Source: Bdellovibrio sp. (GTDB taxonomy: Bacteria > Bdellovibrionota > Bacteriovoracia > Bacteriovoracales > Bacteriovoracaceae). From it: a DNA stretch of 39,123 nucleotides. The stretch covers positions 1-39,123 of the forward strand of contig DYOQ01000021.1 in the NCBI GenBank assembly GCA_020720455.1, read 5' to 3'. The notes beneath the pieces were generated by a model, which was given only the letters and a program-made list of their open reading frames with translations, had not been told where the DNA came from and searched no databases. Positions 7,551 through 16,389 of this stretch are shown piece by piece. Numbering within the stretch: position 1 is the stretch's first letter; each line of letters begins with the position of its first letter. The translations under genes were made by a program, and so were the position numbers.

Positions 7551-9740
7551 TTAATCTTCGATGTTTTTAAAAATTTCTTTGAAAATCCAAATATCACCTA
7601 TGTTCATAAGTACGATTCCAGTGGCAACTAACAATCCAAGTGTTTTCATCGATGAGAAATATGAAAATAGAAAAACAATACTTGAGACAAGAGTGATAAC
7701 AGCAATCGAGAGTGCTCCAATTCCTTGTTCGTTTACGGCATGAATCATAGCTGTATCTTTTGCTGCGAAGATGAACTGAATAGCATTATCGCCCGTTAGA
7801 CCTACCAGCACACTTACAAAAACACACGTTATAAAGTTTAGAGGAATTCTAAGGATTACAAAGACTAAAATCATAAGAAGGGGTCCCCATAGACATGATA
7901 TTATAAGAGCAACCATGTTGTGCGCGCTCCATTTTTTTACTTGGAAAAGCAAAAAAACTAAAAGAGCAGATACGAGCAAGATGCTATAAAGGAAGCTTTC
8001 TGTTAATACTCTGGGGATTTTCATTGCTATATCGGAAAAAGCAATTATTTCACCAGTTGCATAACATCGAGTTCCATCGTTGCACCATCTTTCAATATCT
8101 TTTACAAGAGTATCAAAAATTTCTACTTTGTTTGCCTTAACAAAAACTACTGCATGAAGTTTTTTATCTGATGAGACATATCGTTTGTACTCTGGCACAA
8201 GGGAGTACTCGGTTAAGACTAATTTTTTTGAAAGTTGAGGCAGATCATTAACATAAAAATCTTCAATGTCGTAAGGGGAATGGATACGACTAACAACAGA
8301 ATGTTTTGCAATGTTTTTTAAAACGTTTTTATTAAAAGCTTCTTGTTCTTTATCTTCAAAAATTATATCAAATGAAGCTTGCCACCCCATTCCTTGTTCT
8401 AGTTTATGAAGTCCAATTCGAAAAGGGTGATCACTTGGAAAGATTTCGAAAGGTGAATCGGCGATTTTTAGTTGCCATAGTGAAAAAAAGCCCAAAACAC
8501 TAATGAGTAGGAAAATTTTTATTAAATTTTTAGGTAAACGCTTTTTTAGTAGTTTTATTGAGAGTCGTGTAAACCATTTGACATTGTTGTTTGTCCAGTA
8601 TGAAAAAAAAGAAAACTGTTTTATAAATGCTGGTAAAAAGAAAAAAACCAACATCCATTCGACAAAGCTCCCGGCCGCTGCCCAAAGTCCAAATCTTTTA
8701 ATTATGGTTAAATCAGTAAAACAAAGTGAACCAAAGCCAAGAATGGTAGTTAATGATGTCAAAAAACAAGGAGTAATAAATTTTTTAAAAATATTTGTAA
8801 CGGTATCTTCATGGTGGTTCATTTTCCATGTTGTTAGAAAGACAAAGTCTTCAATTACAGAAATTGTTAAAATAAGGAATAGACCTACGCTTAGTGAATC
8901 GATGGGCGTTTCTGTAGCGGCCATGCCACCGTAAATAATTATTCCCATGATTGTTAATGTTAATACTAGTAAAAATCCTGATCGATAGGTTCCAAAAAAA
9001 ATTTTTGATATAAAGATTAGTATAATGCTAATTAGAACGTTAAGTATTTGAGTTTGGTTTACACCTTGGAGGCCATAGAAAAATTGTCCCATGTGTCCGA
9101 TGAAGTGAACATTGGTCTGTGTGAAATTATTTTTGGTGAATGTGGTTAAGTTATTTTTAAACCCATGTAATATGTTAGGGTTAAAATCACCATACGGAGT
9201 GCCGCCAATAGTATCATAAAATAAAATTTCTACTCCAAACTTTGTATTTGTCTCATCTACAAACAGTTTATGCCAAGGTGTATTGATTAATTTTGCGAAC
9301 TCATTGCGAATGTTAATAGGTTTATTTTCGCAAGGATCATTTATTAAGAGAGGATACGTTATTTTATCAATGCTCCTGTCAACTCGTCGAAGAAGGAGCG
9401 GTGTACGAATAACACTAATTTCGTGGTTGTTATGTACTTCATTTCTAAGCCACTTGTTGATTAAACATATCTGCTTTGATTCAAAAGGAGTTTCTTGCTC
9501 AAACAACAGATAGAGAGAATTTCTTATTGGAAAATCATTTGAAGTTTTTTCAAGACGCTCATATGTGATAGAGTTTTTTTCTAATAACCGTTCTGTTGTA
9601 ATATGAAATTGAAGATTTGGAATGAAAAAAAGTGATGTTGTAAATAGCAGTCCAAAAAACAGCAGCACTACTTTATGGTGATGGTGTGCCAAGTTAAATA
9701 TTTTGATTAATAGATTGTCAAATTTATCAAGAATACTCAT
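7551..9740 (-). CDS. MMPL/RND-superfamily exporter
   Basis: This 729-residue polytopic inner-membrane protein has the RND half-repeat twice: a TM helix near residues 24-45, a large periplasmic loop, a cluster of about five TM helices, then a second periplasmic loop and a second cluster. The pattern fits the 12-TM MMPL and predicted RND exporters that move lipids or polyenes out of the cytoplasmic membrane. At about 730 residues it is shorter than AcrB-type pumps (about 1040). In aryl-polyene clusters a similar exporter accompanies the KS, CLF and DH genes, so export of the locally made lipid is the natural inference. A long hairpin lies 8 bases upstream of the ATG, and I see no Shine-Dalgarno sequence between them. 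Confidence 0.85.
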   Translation of the reverse strand: MSILDKFDNLLIKIFNLAHHHHKVVLLFFGLLFTTSLFFIPNLQFHITTERLLEKNSITYERLEKTSNDFPIRNSLYLLFEQETPFESKQICLINKWLRNEVHNNHEISVIRTPLLLRRVDRSIDKITYPLLINDPCENKPINIRNEFAKLINTPWHKLFVDETNTKFGVEILFYDTIGGTPYGDFNPNILHGFKNNLTTFTKNNFTQTNVHFIGHMGQFFYGLQGVNQTQILNVLISIILIFISKIFFGTYRSGFLLVLTLTIMGIIIYGGMAATETPIDSLSVGLFLILTISVIEDFVFLTTWKMNHHEDTVTNIFKKFITPCFLTSLTTILGFGSLCFTDLTIIKRFGLWAAAGSFVEWMLVFFFLPAFIKQFSFFSYWTNNNVKWFTRLSIKLLKKRLPKNLIKIFLLISVLGFFSLWQLKIADSPFEIFPSDHPFRIGLHKLEQGMGWQASFDIIFEDKEQEAFNKNVLKNIAKHSVVSRIHSPYDIEDFYVNDLPQLSKKLVLTEYSLVPEYKRYVSSDKKLHAVVFVKANKVEIFDTLVKDIERWCNDGTRCYATGEIIAFSDIAMKIPRVLTESFLYSILLVSALLVFLLFQVKKWSAHNMVALIISCLWGPLLMILVFVILRIPLNFITCVFVSVLVGLTGDNAIQFIFAAKDTAMIHAVNEQGIGALSIAVITLVSSIVFLFSYFSSMKTLGLLVATGIVLMNIGDIWIFKEIFKNIED

Positions 9741-9748
9741 GTTTGAAA

Positions 9749-9779
9749 TAGGCCACGAGTTGTTTTAACTCGTGGCCTA
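9749..9779 (-). terminator. Perfect 13-bp stem-loop at the exporter start
   Basis: TAGGCCACGAGTT, the loop GTTTT and AACTCGTGGCCTA form a perfect 13-bp stem with a 5-base loop. It follows the stop codon of the secreted-protein gene (9786) by 6 bases and ends 8 bases before the ATG of the MMPL exporter. On the minus strand only a short ATTTC follows it, not a full U-run. It may be a terminator for the upstream gene or a translational block on the exporter. The strong GC-rich stem stands out in this AT-rich DNA. Confidence 0.7.
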
Positions 9780-9785
9780 GAACAA

Positions 9786-11294
9786 TTAATTTGTAAATGG
9801 TAGAATGGTAACTTGATTACCATTCCATGCTTCTGAGAAAATTCGCGTTGCGACTTTTACATCCTTTCCTGATTTTAACTCAGGAAAAACAGTTTTAAAT
9901 GAAATTAGGTTCCAGTCGGTTGCTTGGCCGTAATGATAATTACGGTAGCTAATTTTATTTAACTCAGTATCTTTTGATTTTAGTTTAGTATCTATCATCT
10001 TGTTTTTCAGATCAAAACTTGTTGGTAAAAGAGACTTTAAGTCTTTTGGAGGATTAGTGAAAAAACTAGGCAAATCAACAATGATTGTTTCGCCTGTTAT
10101 GGCACTTCTAATCTGTGTTTTCTCTCTTAATAAATTTTCGGCCATTGTAAGATTTACTTCGATGTTGCTTTCCCATGGAATAATTTTTGAAGAGTTAATC
10201 ATCGCATACTCATGTGCAGGGCGATTCTTAGTCTCTTCCCACACTATCCGTATATAATTCATTCCTTGACGAAGGTGAACAAGAGCTCTCTCTGTCCAAG
10301 CTACTCCGTTGTCACGAAGAGTGAAAAGAGATGAAAAATTGTCTGATTTAAGAAGTTTGACACGCTCGAAATCGTTAGCACCATCAACTTTTCCTAATTT
10401 GAAACCATCAAGGCCAATCAACAGCCCCTCATCTTTTATCAAAGAAGTAATACCATCAAGATTATATGCACATGCATAACTTAAGCTTGCTAAACCAGTG
10501 TGAATAGAGCTTATTGTTGCTAGTCGATCAACATCAGCTAATATTTTATATCTATTTAGCCCGTCAACGAATGACGTAGTTCCATAAACAACTTTGTTGT
10601 CCCACAAAACCGTTTCTTTACCTATTTCTAGTTTCTGGAGACGAGCAAGTGATTTTGCTGCGCTTGGATAGACCTCTGTTGCTAAATAATTTTGAAAAAC
10701 TGAAGCCGTTTCAAATTGAGAAGTAACATAGCCTTTTTTAGATGTATATGGCGCTATTATGTAATTTAGCATTGCGCTTGAATGGGCATTTGTAAAATGA
10801 ACAGTATATCGTTCAACAATTGATTGGACAGCAACAATTAGTGCACTGTTTGTTATTTTCTCTTTTTTCGCAAGTGTAGTTAAACGATAAACAATTCCTC
10901 GGAATGGTTTTAGTGAAACAAACTGGGCAGCAAAGTAGCGTAAATCTAGAGGAAGAGAGTCGTAATCAGATTCAAGTTTATCAATAATATTATCTATATC
11001 GTCAGCTGATTTAGCGCCAATAATATTATCTCGAACACTTTTAAGCTCAGGGGACATTTGATCTTCACCTAAAAGATTATCTCTAGAGGAGATATTCCTT
11101 CCGCTCCACCGATCTTTTGCATCTTTAATAAAAGCATTAATTTTATTACTTTCGAAAACTTCAAAACTAATAGCAGGTAATTTGAATTCAACACCAGTCT
11201 TGGTGATCGCTTGTGTACCTTTACTTTCGACGTCAGCAAAAGCACCCGGTGTTAAATAGGCTACACTAAATAACAAAATCCACTTTCTTATCAT
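9786..11294 (-). CDS. Secreted protein of unknown function (502 aa)
   Basis: I do not recognise this family. The N-terminus is a clear Sec signal peptide: MIRK, a hydrophobic stretch, and probable cleavage after AFA near residue 20. The mature part is soluble, mixed alpha/beta, low in Cys and without obvious repeats, and there is no lipobox. GGAGG lies 5 bases before the ATG. The gene sits upstream of and on the same strand as the MMPL exporter, separated from it by the 13-bp stem-loop. A periplasmic or outer-membrane-associated partner of the exporter is plausible but unproven. Confidence 0.75.
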   Translation of the reverse strand: MIRKWILLFSVAYLTPGAFADVESKGTQAITKTGVEFKLPAISFEVFESNKINAFIKDAKDRWSGRNISSRDNLLGEDQMSPELKSVRDNIIGAKSADDIDNIIDKLESDYDSLPLDLRYFAAQFVSLKPFRGIVYRLTTLAKKEKITNSALIVAVQSIVERYTVHFTNAHSSAMLNYIIAPYTSKKGYVTSQFETASVFQNYLATEVYPSAAKSLARLQKLEIGKETVLWDNKVVYGTTSFVDGLNRYKILADVDRLATISSIHTGLASLSYACAYNLDGITSLIKDEGLLIGLDGFKLGKVDGANDFERVKLLKSDNFSSLFTLRDNGVAWTERALVHLRQGMNYIRIVWEETKNRPAHEYAMINSSKIIPWESNIEVNLTMAENLLREKTQIRSAITGETIIVDLPSFFTNPPKDLKSLLPTSFDLKNKMIDTKLKSKDTELNKISYRNYHYGQATDWNLISFKTVFPELKSGKDVKVATRIFSEAWNGNQVTILPFTN

Positions 11295-11410
11295 AATTCC
11301 TCCATGATTCTATATCTTTTAACTCTAACCTAAAAATCGATATGAGTAATTAAAAAAAAAGATTATTATTAAATGCTTCAATATTAATTGATTAATTTGG
11401 AATGAAACTT

Positions 11411-13270
11411 ATGATGGAACAGATACTTGTAGATGGTAACGAGGCCGTTGCGTGGGCAGCGTTTGAATCGAATGTAACATTTTTAAGTCACTATCCAGGT
11501 TCGCCAGTAAACAAAATTGCGCCGAAGTTATTTGAACTCTCAAAAAAATTTAACTCAGAAATTAAGTTTAATGATGCGTTAAATGAACATGTTGCTACAC
11601 TTTCTGCTCAAGGAGCAAGCTTGTGTGGGGCAAGGTCTCTTGTGGTTATGAAACATGTTGGTATGAATATAGCTGCTGATCCATTGAACTATCTTGGATT
11701 AACCGGTGTTGTTGGTGGCATGCTTATTGTTGTTGGTACAGATCCTGGGGCCAGTTGCAGTACGGGAGAGGAGGATCCACATTGGTATATTCCTCAATTA
11801 AATTTCCCTGTTTTTGAACCAACGAGCGTCAGAGAAATTTTTGAATTGACAAAAAAATCATACTTGCTTTCTGAAAAATATAAACTTCCATGCCTAATGT
11901 TTATTCCTGCTTCTCTTTGTAATAATCACTCAACCATATCAGTGTCAATGTCAGTGTCTAGAACTGTAGATAAATTGCCCGCGAACATGTTTAAAAAAAA
12001 TTTTAACTTATATGTTAATGTTGGCACAAGAAGTGTGATCAACAATAAAAATCTTTTTGAGAAAATTTGGAAAATCGCGCAGGAGAATATTTGTGCGAAA
12101 TCGTTTTTTAGTAAAAATTCCAAAATTGGAATCATAACAAGAGGGGCGACCTTCGGACATGTTTTTGAAAGTGTTGAGCGACTTGGTTTGTACGATTTAA
12201 TACATCTTCTCAATTATGACTTGGTTTTTCCATTAAACAAAGATGATGTGTTGGATTTTGTAAGCAATAAAGATGAGGTTATTGTCATTGAGGATCAGGG
12301 AGGATTCCTAGAAAATCAAATCAAAAATTTATTGTATAACCATGCAAACGTGAAAATCTATGGAAAAAATTATTTTCCTCCGTACGGAGAGATCTCTTTT
12401 GCGATGGTATATAATTTTCTGCAAAATTATTTTTCTTTTACATGTTCAAAAAATGTAGCAGATTCAAACCTGAAATTCGAGGTGCCTGAGCGTTTGGGAG
12501 TATTTTGTGAAGGTTGTCCACACCGATCATCTTTTTTTATAATAGATAAAGTTCTTAAAGAGCATGCTTCAATAGGCCCAAGTATTATCGGTGGAGATAT
12601 TGGTTGCTCTTCACTCCCTCCACAACGCGCAGACTGGCTATTGTGTATGAATGCTGGAATAGGTATTGCTCAGGGTATTGTTCAGCTTGGCACTGAACAG
12701 CTTGTCATTTCTACTGGTGGAGATGGAAGTTTTTTTCATGGCGGTCTTATTTCTCTTATAAGTGCTGTTCATAATAAATTAAATCTTCTGCATATTGTGC
12801 TTGATAATGAATATATTGCAATGACAGGTCATCAGTTATCACCAACATCGAAAAATTCAACTAAGCACGTGAAACTTCTAAAGGCAGTAGGTGTAGACCA
12901 TGTGTTAACGACGAATGCATTTAGGCCAAAGGACTATGAGCGCAAGTTAGAAAAATTAATCAAGTTTAGTGGTGTTCGGGTTTTATGGGTTAAAGGAAAA
13001 TGTGCAAAGATGCGCTCACGGAAATACAAGGAAGTGAAGAGTTTGGTGCACCCATTTATTAATTATAAAAAGTGTGGCAAATGTACCATTTGCTATTCTG
13101 AGTTGCAGTGTCCTGCAATTGTCAAAAAAACTGGAAATACATTTAGTATTTCATTAGAACAATGTCAAAGGTGTGGAGTGTGTAAAAGCATTTGTCCAAA
13201 TGGCGCAGTATCAAGAAAGATTAATACCAAAGATTTATTTAAAGTGATCTTTTCAAATGGACAACAATAA
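11411..13270 (+). CDS. iorA: Indolepyruvate:ferredoxin oxidoreductase, alpha subunit
   Basis: This large TPP-dependent subunit converts aryl- or branched 2-oxoacids plus CoA to acyl-CoA, reducing ferredoxin. The N-terminal pyrimidine-binding half starts with DGNEAVAWAA and contains HYPGSP. The TPP motif GDGSFFHGG, with a downstream Asn in LDNEY, lies about two thirds along. The C-terminus carries a two-cluster ferredoxin domain: CGKCTIC...CP, then CQRCGVCKSICP. The total length, about 619-622 residues, is normal. Starts at 11402, 11411 and 11414 are possible; 11411 is favoured because GGA lies about 9 bases upstream, whereas it abuts the first ATG. It overlaps iorB by 14 bases. It lies between two minus-strand groups of lipid genes, so it may provide an arylacetyl- or branched-acyl-CoA starter. 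Confidence 0.9.
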   Translation: MMEQILVDGNEAVAWAAFESNVTFLSHYPGSPVNKIAPKLFELSKKFNSEIKFNDALNEHVATLSAQGASLCGARSLVVMKHVGMNIAADPLNYLGLTGVVGGMLIVVGTDPGASCSTGEEDPHWYIPQLNFPVFEPTSVREIFELTKKSYLLSEKYKLPCLMFIPASLCNNHSTISVSMSVSRTVDKLPANMFKKNFNLYVNVGTRSVINNKNLFEKIWKIAQENICAKSFFSKNSKIGIITRGATFGHVFESVERLGLYDLIHLLNYDLVFPLNKDDVLDFVSNKDEVIVIEDQGGFLENQIKNLLYNHANVKIYGKNYFPPYGEISFAMVYNFLQNYFSFTCSKNVADSNLKFEVPERLGVFCEGCPHRSSFFIIDKVLKEHASIGPSIIGGDIGCSSLPPQRADWLLCMNAGIGIAQGIVQLGTEQLVISTGGDGSFFHGGLISLISAVHNKLNLLHIVLDNEYIAMTGHQLSPTSKNSTKHVKLLKAVGVDHVLTTNAFRPKDYERKLEKLIKFSGVRVLWVKGKCAKMRSRKYKEVKSLVHPFINYKKCGKCTICYSELQCPAIVKKTGNTFSISLEQCQRCGVCKSICPNGAVSRKINTKDLFKVIFSNGQQ

Positions 13271-13835
13271 GATGAAAATTAAAAAAAATAATATCAATAT
13301 AATAATTGCTGGCATAGGAGGACAGGGTGTTGGTCATCTCTCGAGGTGCCTGTGGACGCTTGTTGTGAGGAGTGGACATAATGTACATGGTTCTTTTGTA
13401 AAAGGAGGTGCTCAATCCTTGGGATCTATCTATTCAACGATGAGAATTTTTGTTGATAAGAATATCCAGTACGAAAATTATTCACATCAAATTCTTGAAA
13501 ACGACTTAGATCTTTTAATTGCATTAGAGCCATATGAATCTTTGCGGTATAAAAACTTTTTTAATGATGAAACAAAAATAATATGTTCGACTAATATTGT
13601 AAAACCTTGGGTTGGGCCGTTAGAAAATTGTTTGTTTGAAGATCCTGTAGCTGTTCTTTTCTCTTGTGGGAGAGATGTTATCGCAAAAGATTTCCAAGCG
13701 CTGGCCATTCAAAAACACAACAATGTTAAAGCTGCTGGCCTTGAGATGATGATTATTGCTATGGAAAATAATTTTATCCCATATAACGCTAAAGAAATTA
13801 AAGAGATTTACTGGAGTAGCTTAAAGACATTTTGA
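13257..13835 (+). CDS. iorB: Indolepyruvate:ferredoxin oxidoreductase, beta subunit
   Basis: This 192-residue gamma-domain subunit of the 2-oxoacid:ferredoxin oxidoreductase family pairs with IorA. The nucleotide- or CoA-related loop GIGGQGVGHLS (about 17-27) and the KGGAQSLGSIYS segment (about 49-60) are diagnostic, and DLLIALEPYE follows. It begins inside the end of iorA (14-base overlap); an ATG at 13272 is an alternative start. The last 38 bases overlap the 3' end of the enoyl-reductase-like gene on the opposite strand. Confidence 0.9.
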   Translation: MDNNKMKIKKNNINIIIAGIGGQGVGHLSRCLWTLVVRSGHNVHGSFVKGGAQSLGSIYSTMRIFVDKNIQYENYSHQILENDLDLLIALEPYESLRYKNFFNDETKIICSTNIVKPWVGPLENCLFEDPVAVLFSCGRDVIAKDFQALAIQKHNNVKAAGLEMMIIAMENNFIPYNAKEIKEIYWSSLKTF

Positions 13836-14850
13836 AGCGTTTTGTGATGTCTGTGAGCACTCCTGCGTCATGGAGGATTTCAGCTGGTGAAAGCGTTTGC
13901 CCAAATATTGGAGTTTTCCTATTTCTTAAAATATTGATTGCGGAAATTATCAGTTCAGCAGTTATTCCATACATATCTTTCCCAGATAAAGAAACGTGAG
14001 CATTTCTTCCGTTGATACACTTTGCAGCTACGATTAAATTGAAATTTTGTTTTTGTCTTACATCGTCTGTCAAAAAAGGCGTTTGGCCACCGAGAAATCT
14101 GTTTATGACTTTTTCTAATGGTATTTTTTTCTCTTCTGTATTTTTTTCTAGTGCAAACGAAGCCGATGCATCATCGATAAGAATAAAGCTACTAGAGTTT
14201 TTTACTTTGTAATTTTTACTGAAAAACAAAACCTCAGGATATGGAGTAAAAAAAGCGACACCATTATTTTTAATTGTGACATCTGAAAGTACAAAAGGCG
14301 TTGTGATTTTTTTCAATTCGCTATTAATTAAAGCAAATTGATTGAAGTAATTATGAACCTTCATTGTAAATCTTGTTCCTCGAGAGGTGCTTGTAGAATT
14401 AAATTTATAAAAAGAATTTATTGATTCGTACTCGATGGATTTTGGTAAATGTTCGAAAGCCAATAAATCTGCCAGTGCTGATTCAAAAGAACAAGAATGA
14501 ATTATGCATGATTTGTTACTTGTAGTATCGAGAGAACATTTTACAAAACTTTGCTCGCCAGTTAAATCTAAATAATACAGAGAACGATCCCAAATTTCTT
14601 TAAGTAAATTTTGACCATAAATCATATATGGCCCAACACAGTTAACAAGAATATCTGTTTGGTCAAGGAATGAATAGTCAGGATGAGCGCTTAGCAGATC
14701 AAGTTGGAAAATATTTTCAACAAAATTAGAAGCTCTGTACTCTTGTTTATTTCGAATCGCCACAGAGTATGGAATATGTTCTTCATCTAATCTTTTTGTA
14801 ATTATTGTTCCTGTAAAACCATTTGCGCCAAGAATTGTTACTCGACTCAT
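13798..14850 (-). CDS. Trans-acting enoyl-reductase-like / saccharopine dehydrogenase-family protein
   Basis: This 350-residue NAD(P)-binding protein has an N-terminal Rossmann motif, GANGFTG (residues 8-14), and the hallmark NCVGPYMIYGQ ... YLDLTGEQ region (about 69-103). The same pattern occurs in trans-acting enoyl reductases of mycobacterial lipid synthesis and in saccharopine-reductase-like proteins. It is the last gene of the KR-ACP-hexapeptide operon, one base after the preceding stop. In that context reduction of an ACP-bound enoyl or keto intermediate is likely, so the chain need not be fully unsaturated. True saccharopine dehydrogenase activity is unlikely, because no lysine-pathway genes are nearby. 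Confidence 0.7.
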   Translation of the reverse strand: MSRVTILGANGFTGTIITKRLDEEHIPYSVAIRNKQEYRASNFVENIFQLDLLSAHPDYSFLDQTDILVNCVGPYMIYGQNLLKEIWDRSLYYLDLTGEQSFVKCSLDTTSNKSCIIHSCSFESALADLLAFEHLPKSIEYESINSFYKFNSTSTSRGTRFTMKVHNYFNQFALINSELKKITTPFVLSDVTIKNNGVAFFTPYPEVLFFSKNYKVKNSSSFILIDDASASFALEKNTEEKKIPLEKVINRFLGGQTPFLTDDVRQKQNFNLIVAAKCINGRNAHVSLSGKDMYGITAELIISAINILRNRKTPIFGQTLSPAEILHDAGVLTDITKRFKMSLSYSSKSL

Positions 14851-14851
14851 A

Positions 14852-15985
14852 TTATTTTCCGGCGAAATCTTTAATTATAATATTTTGAGGAGGAGGGCAC
14901 TTTAAATTGTTTGGAATAATTCTACCTGGAGCAATAATATTGCCGCCTCCAACTACTGATTCATGACCATAGGCGATGCCCAAAAGTGGTTGTCTTGAAT
15001 TAACCAACCCATTTGTCGTTGGGATAACAATTTCTTTATTGTCTAATCTTATGTCACAATTGATGACGGCCATAACTGCAACGTTTCGGCCGTAAATAGA
15101 AAACTGATATGGGCCGTGTATCAAAAAAACATTTTCGTAAGTCATGCAAAGATTGATTAGGTTTCCTGCAGAAACATAAGTGTTGTTTCCTAAAATTGAA
15201 AACGCAATGACAGTGTTGTCTTCAATTGTGGTTCCATCTCCAACCTTTGTCATTCTTAAAACGCAATGTGCACCAATAGTAATATTATCTCCAAGCTCAA
15301 CGCCTTCGAGAACGGCGGTTGAATGAATGTTGCAACCTTTGCCAATTTTATTAAGACGTCTAAGCGCAAAAGAATATGAGCGCGAACCTATCTTGAAAAA
15401 TGATTTCAAAATTATTGTCGGTACAATTTTTTGTGTTTTGATTGTGCGCCCTAAGTTTAAGGCTAGATTTGCATAAAGTAGATGAAAAGGTGAATCTATC
15501 CTAGTTATCCATGTTTCACACTGATCAATGTTATATTGTCCCGATGGTACAATTTGTTTGGGCAAGCGGATATGGTTCTTAAATATTTGTTGATTAATAA
15601 TGACATTTTTAAAAATTAGATTTTTCTGTTTATAATATTTAAAATTGTAACACCAGTCTGTGCCACCTCCTCCTGCACATGGTAGTAAAAATCTCAAGTT
15701 AAAACTATTTTCTGAGAAAGAGAATTCTAGTGAGGTAGGTGAATTTTTGGACAACCTGATGGCTGCCAGTAAATATTTTTCTGTAAAAATTAAATCATCA
15801 TCAAAAGTAAGGAAATTATCATCGTGAATTTCTTCGACGGATTGCACCTCTTGAAGATTTAACCCAACTTTTTTAATAATTATTTCTTGAAAGAGTTTCA
15901 AGTTAATCCCAAAAATTGGCACATCTCCAATGGCATCACCAAACGAATGTAGGGCCTTGCCTGTCTTGATTCGATAGATGTTCAA
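14852..15985 (-). CDS. Left-handed beta-helix (hexapeptide repeat) protein, putative acyltransferase
   Basis: This 377-residue protein has two parts. The N-terminal half of about 200 residues is of unknown fold and contains a glycine cluster (CAGGGGTDWCYN, about 118-129). From about residue 215 hexapeptide repeats follow (IGKGCNIHSTAV, LGDNITIGAHCV, VGDGTTIEDNTV, LGNNTYVSAGNLI), forming a left-handed beta-helix as in LpxA/LpxD-type acyltransferases and sugar-nucleotide enzymes. The start is TTG at 15985-15983. The ACP gene upstream ends one base before it, so the two are coupled. Use of acyl-ACP as donor is the obvious hypothesis. I cannot identify a catalytic His with certainty, and the N-terminal domain is not that of LpxD. 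Confidence 0.65.
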   Translation of the reverse strand: MNIYRIKTGKALHSFGDAIGDVPIFGINLKLFQEIIIKKVGLNLQEVQSVEEIHDDNFLTFDDDLIFTEKYLLAAIRLSKNSPTSLEFSFSENSFNLRFLLPCAGGGGTDWCYNFKYYKQKNLIFKNVIINQQIFKNHIRLPKQIVPSGQYNIDQCETWITRIDSPFHLLYANLALNLGRTIKTQKIVPTIILKSFFKIGSRSYSFALRRLNKIGKGCNIHSTAVLEGVELGDNITIGAHCVLRMTKVGDGTTIEDNTVIAFSILGNNTYVSAGNLINLCMTYENVFLIHGPYQFSIYGRNVAVMAVINCDIRLDNKEIVIPTTNGLVNSRQPLLGIAYGHESVVGGGNIIAPGRIIPNNLKCPPPQNIIIKDFAGK

Positions 15986-15986
15986 G

Positions 15987-16376
15987 TTAAAGCCTTGTTT
16001 TTTTTATTACAATATTGGTTAGGGTTTGTACGGTAAGTAAATAAGGAATTTTGGACACCGTAAGCCCTGCTTGTATTTTGTGTTCGGGAACTTCTGGCAT
16101 CGCTAAGCGCAGGGCCTTTAACCCTTCTTCAGTAATAACGTTGTTTATAGAAAATGGAACTCCGGCCATTTCATTTTTTGCGAAATTTTCAAATTCACTT
16201 ATTTTTATACTAACATTAAACTCATTTTCAAGAGCATAAAGTAGATCAATTAGATCAATTGAATCAATACACAGATCTTCAACAAGGGTCTTGTCTGGTG
16301 AGATCTCTGATTCATTAATTCTGCAAGATGAGATCAAAGCCTCTTTGACTTTTTTGTATACATGTTCTTTTTCCAT
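15987..16376 (-). CDS. Acyl carrier protein with C-terminal extension
   Basis: Residues 1-80 form a standard ACP four-helix domain with the phosphopantetheine serine at Ser39 in DLCIDSIDLID. At 129 residues it is about 45 longer than typical ACPs; the extra part (about 75-129) includes a GVPFSINNVITEEGL segment and a hydrophobic VQTLTNIVI end. GAGGA precedes the ATG by about 5 bases. It lies 13 bases after the ketoreductase and one base before the hexapeptide protein gene. It is presumably the carrier for the KS/CLF/DH set at 105-2970, which lacks its own ACP. The extension may be a docking element for one of those partners. Confidence 0.85.
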   Translation of the reverse strand: MEKEHVYKKVKEALISSCRINESEISPDKTLVEDLCIDSIDLIDLLYALENEFNVSIKISEFENFAKNEMAGVPFSINNVITEEGLKALRLAMPEVPEHKIQAGLTVSKIPYLLTVQTLTNIVIKKTRL

Positions 16377-16389
16377 AACGTCCTCACTT

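Noticed and set aside
8503-8934. 143-residue plus-strand open frame
   Set aside because: It is antisense to the MMPL exporter; the Lys-rich sequence reflects reversed membrane helices.
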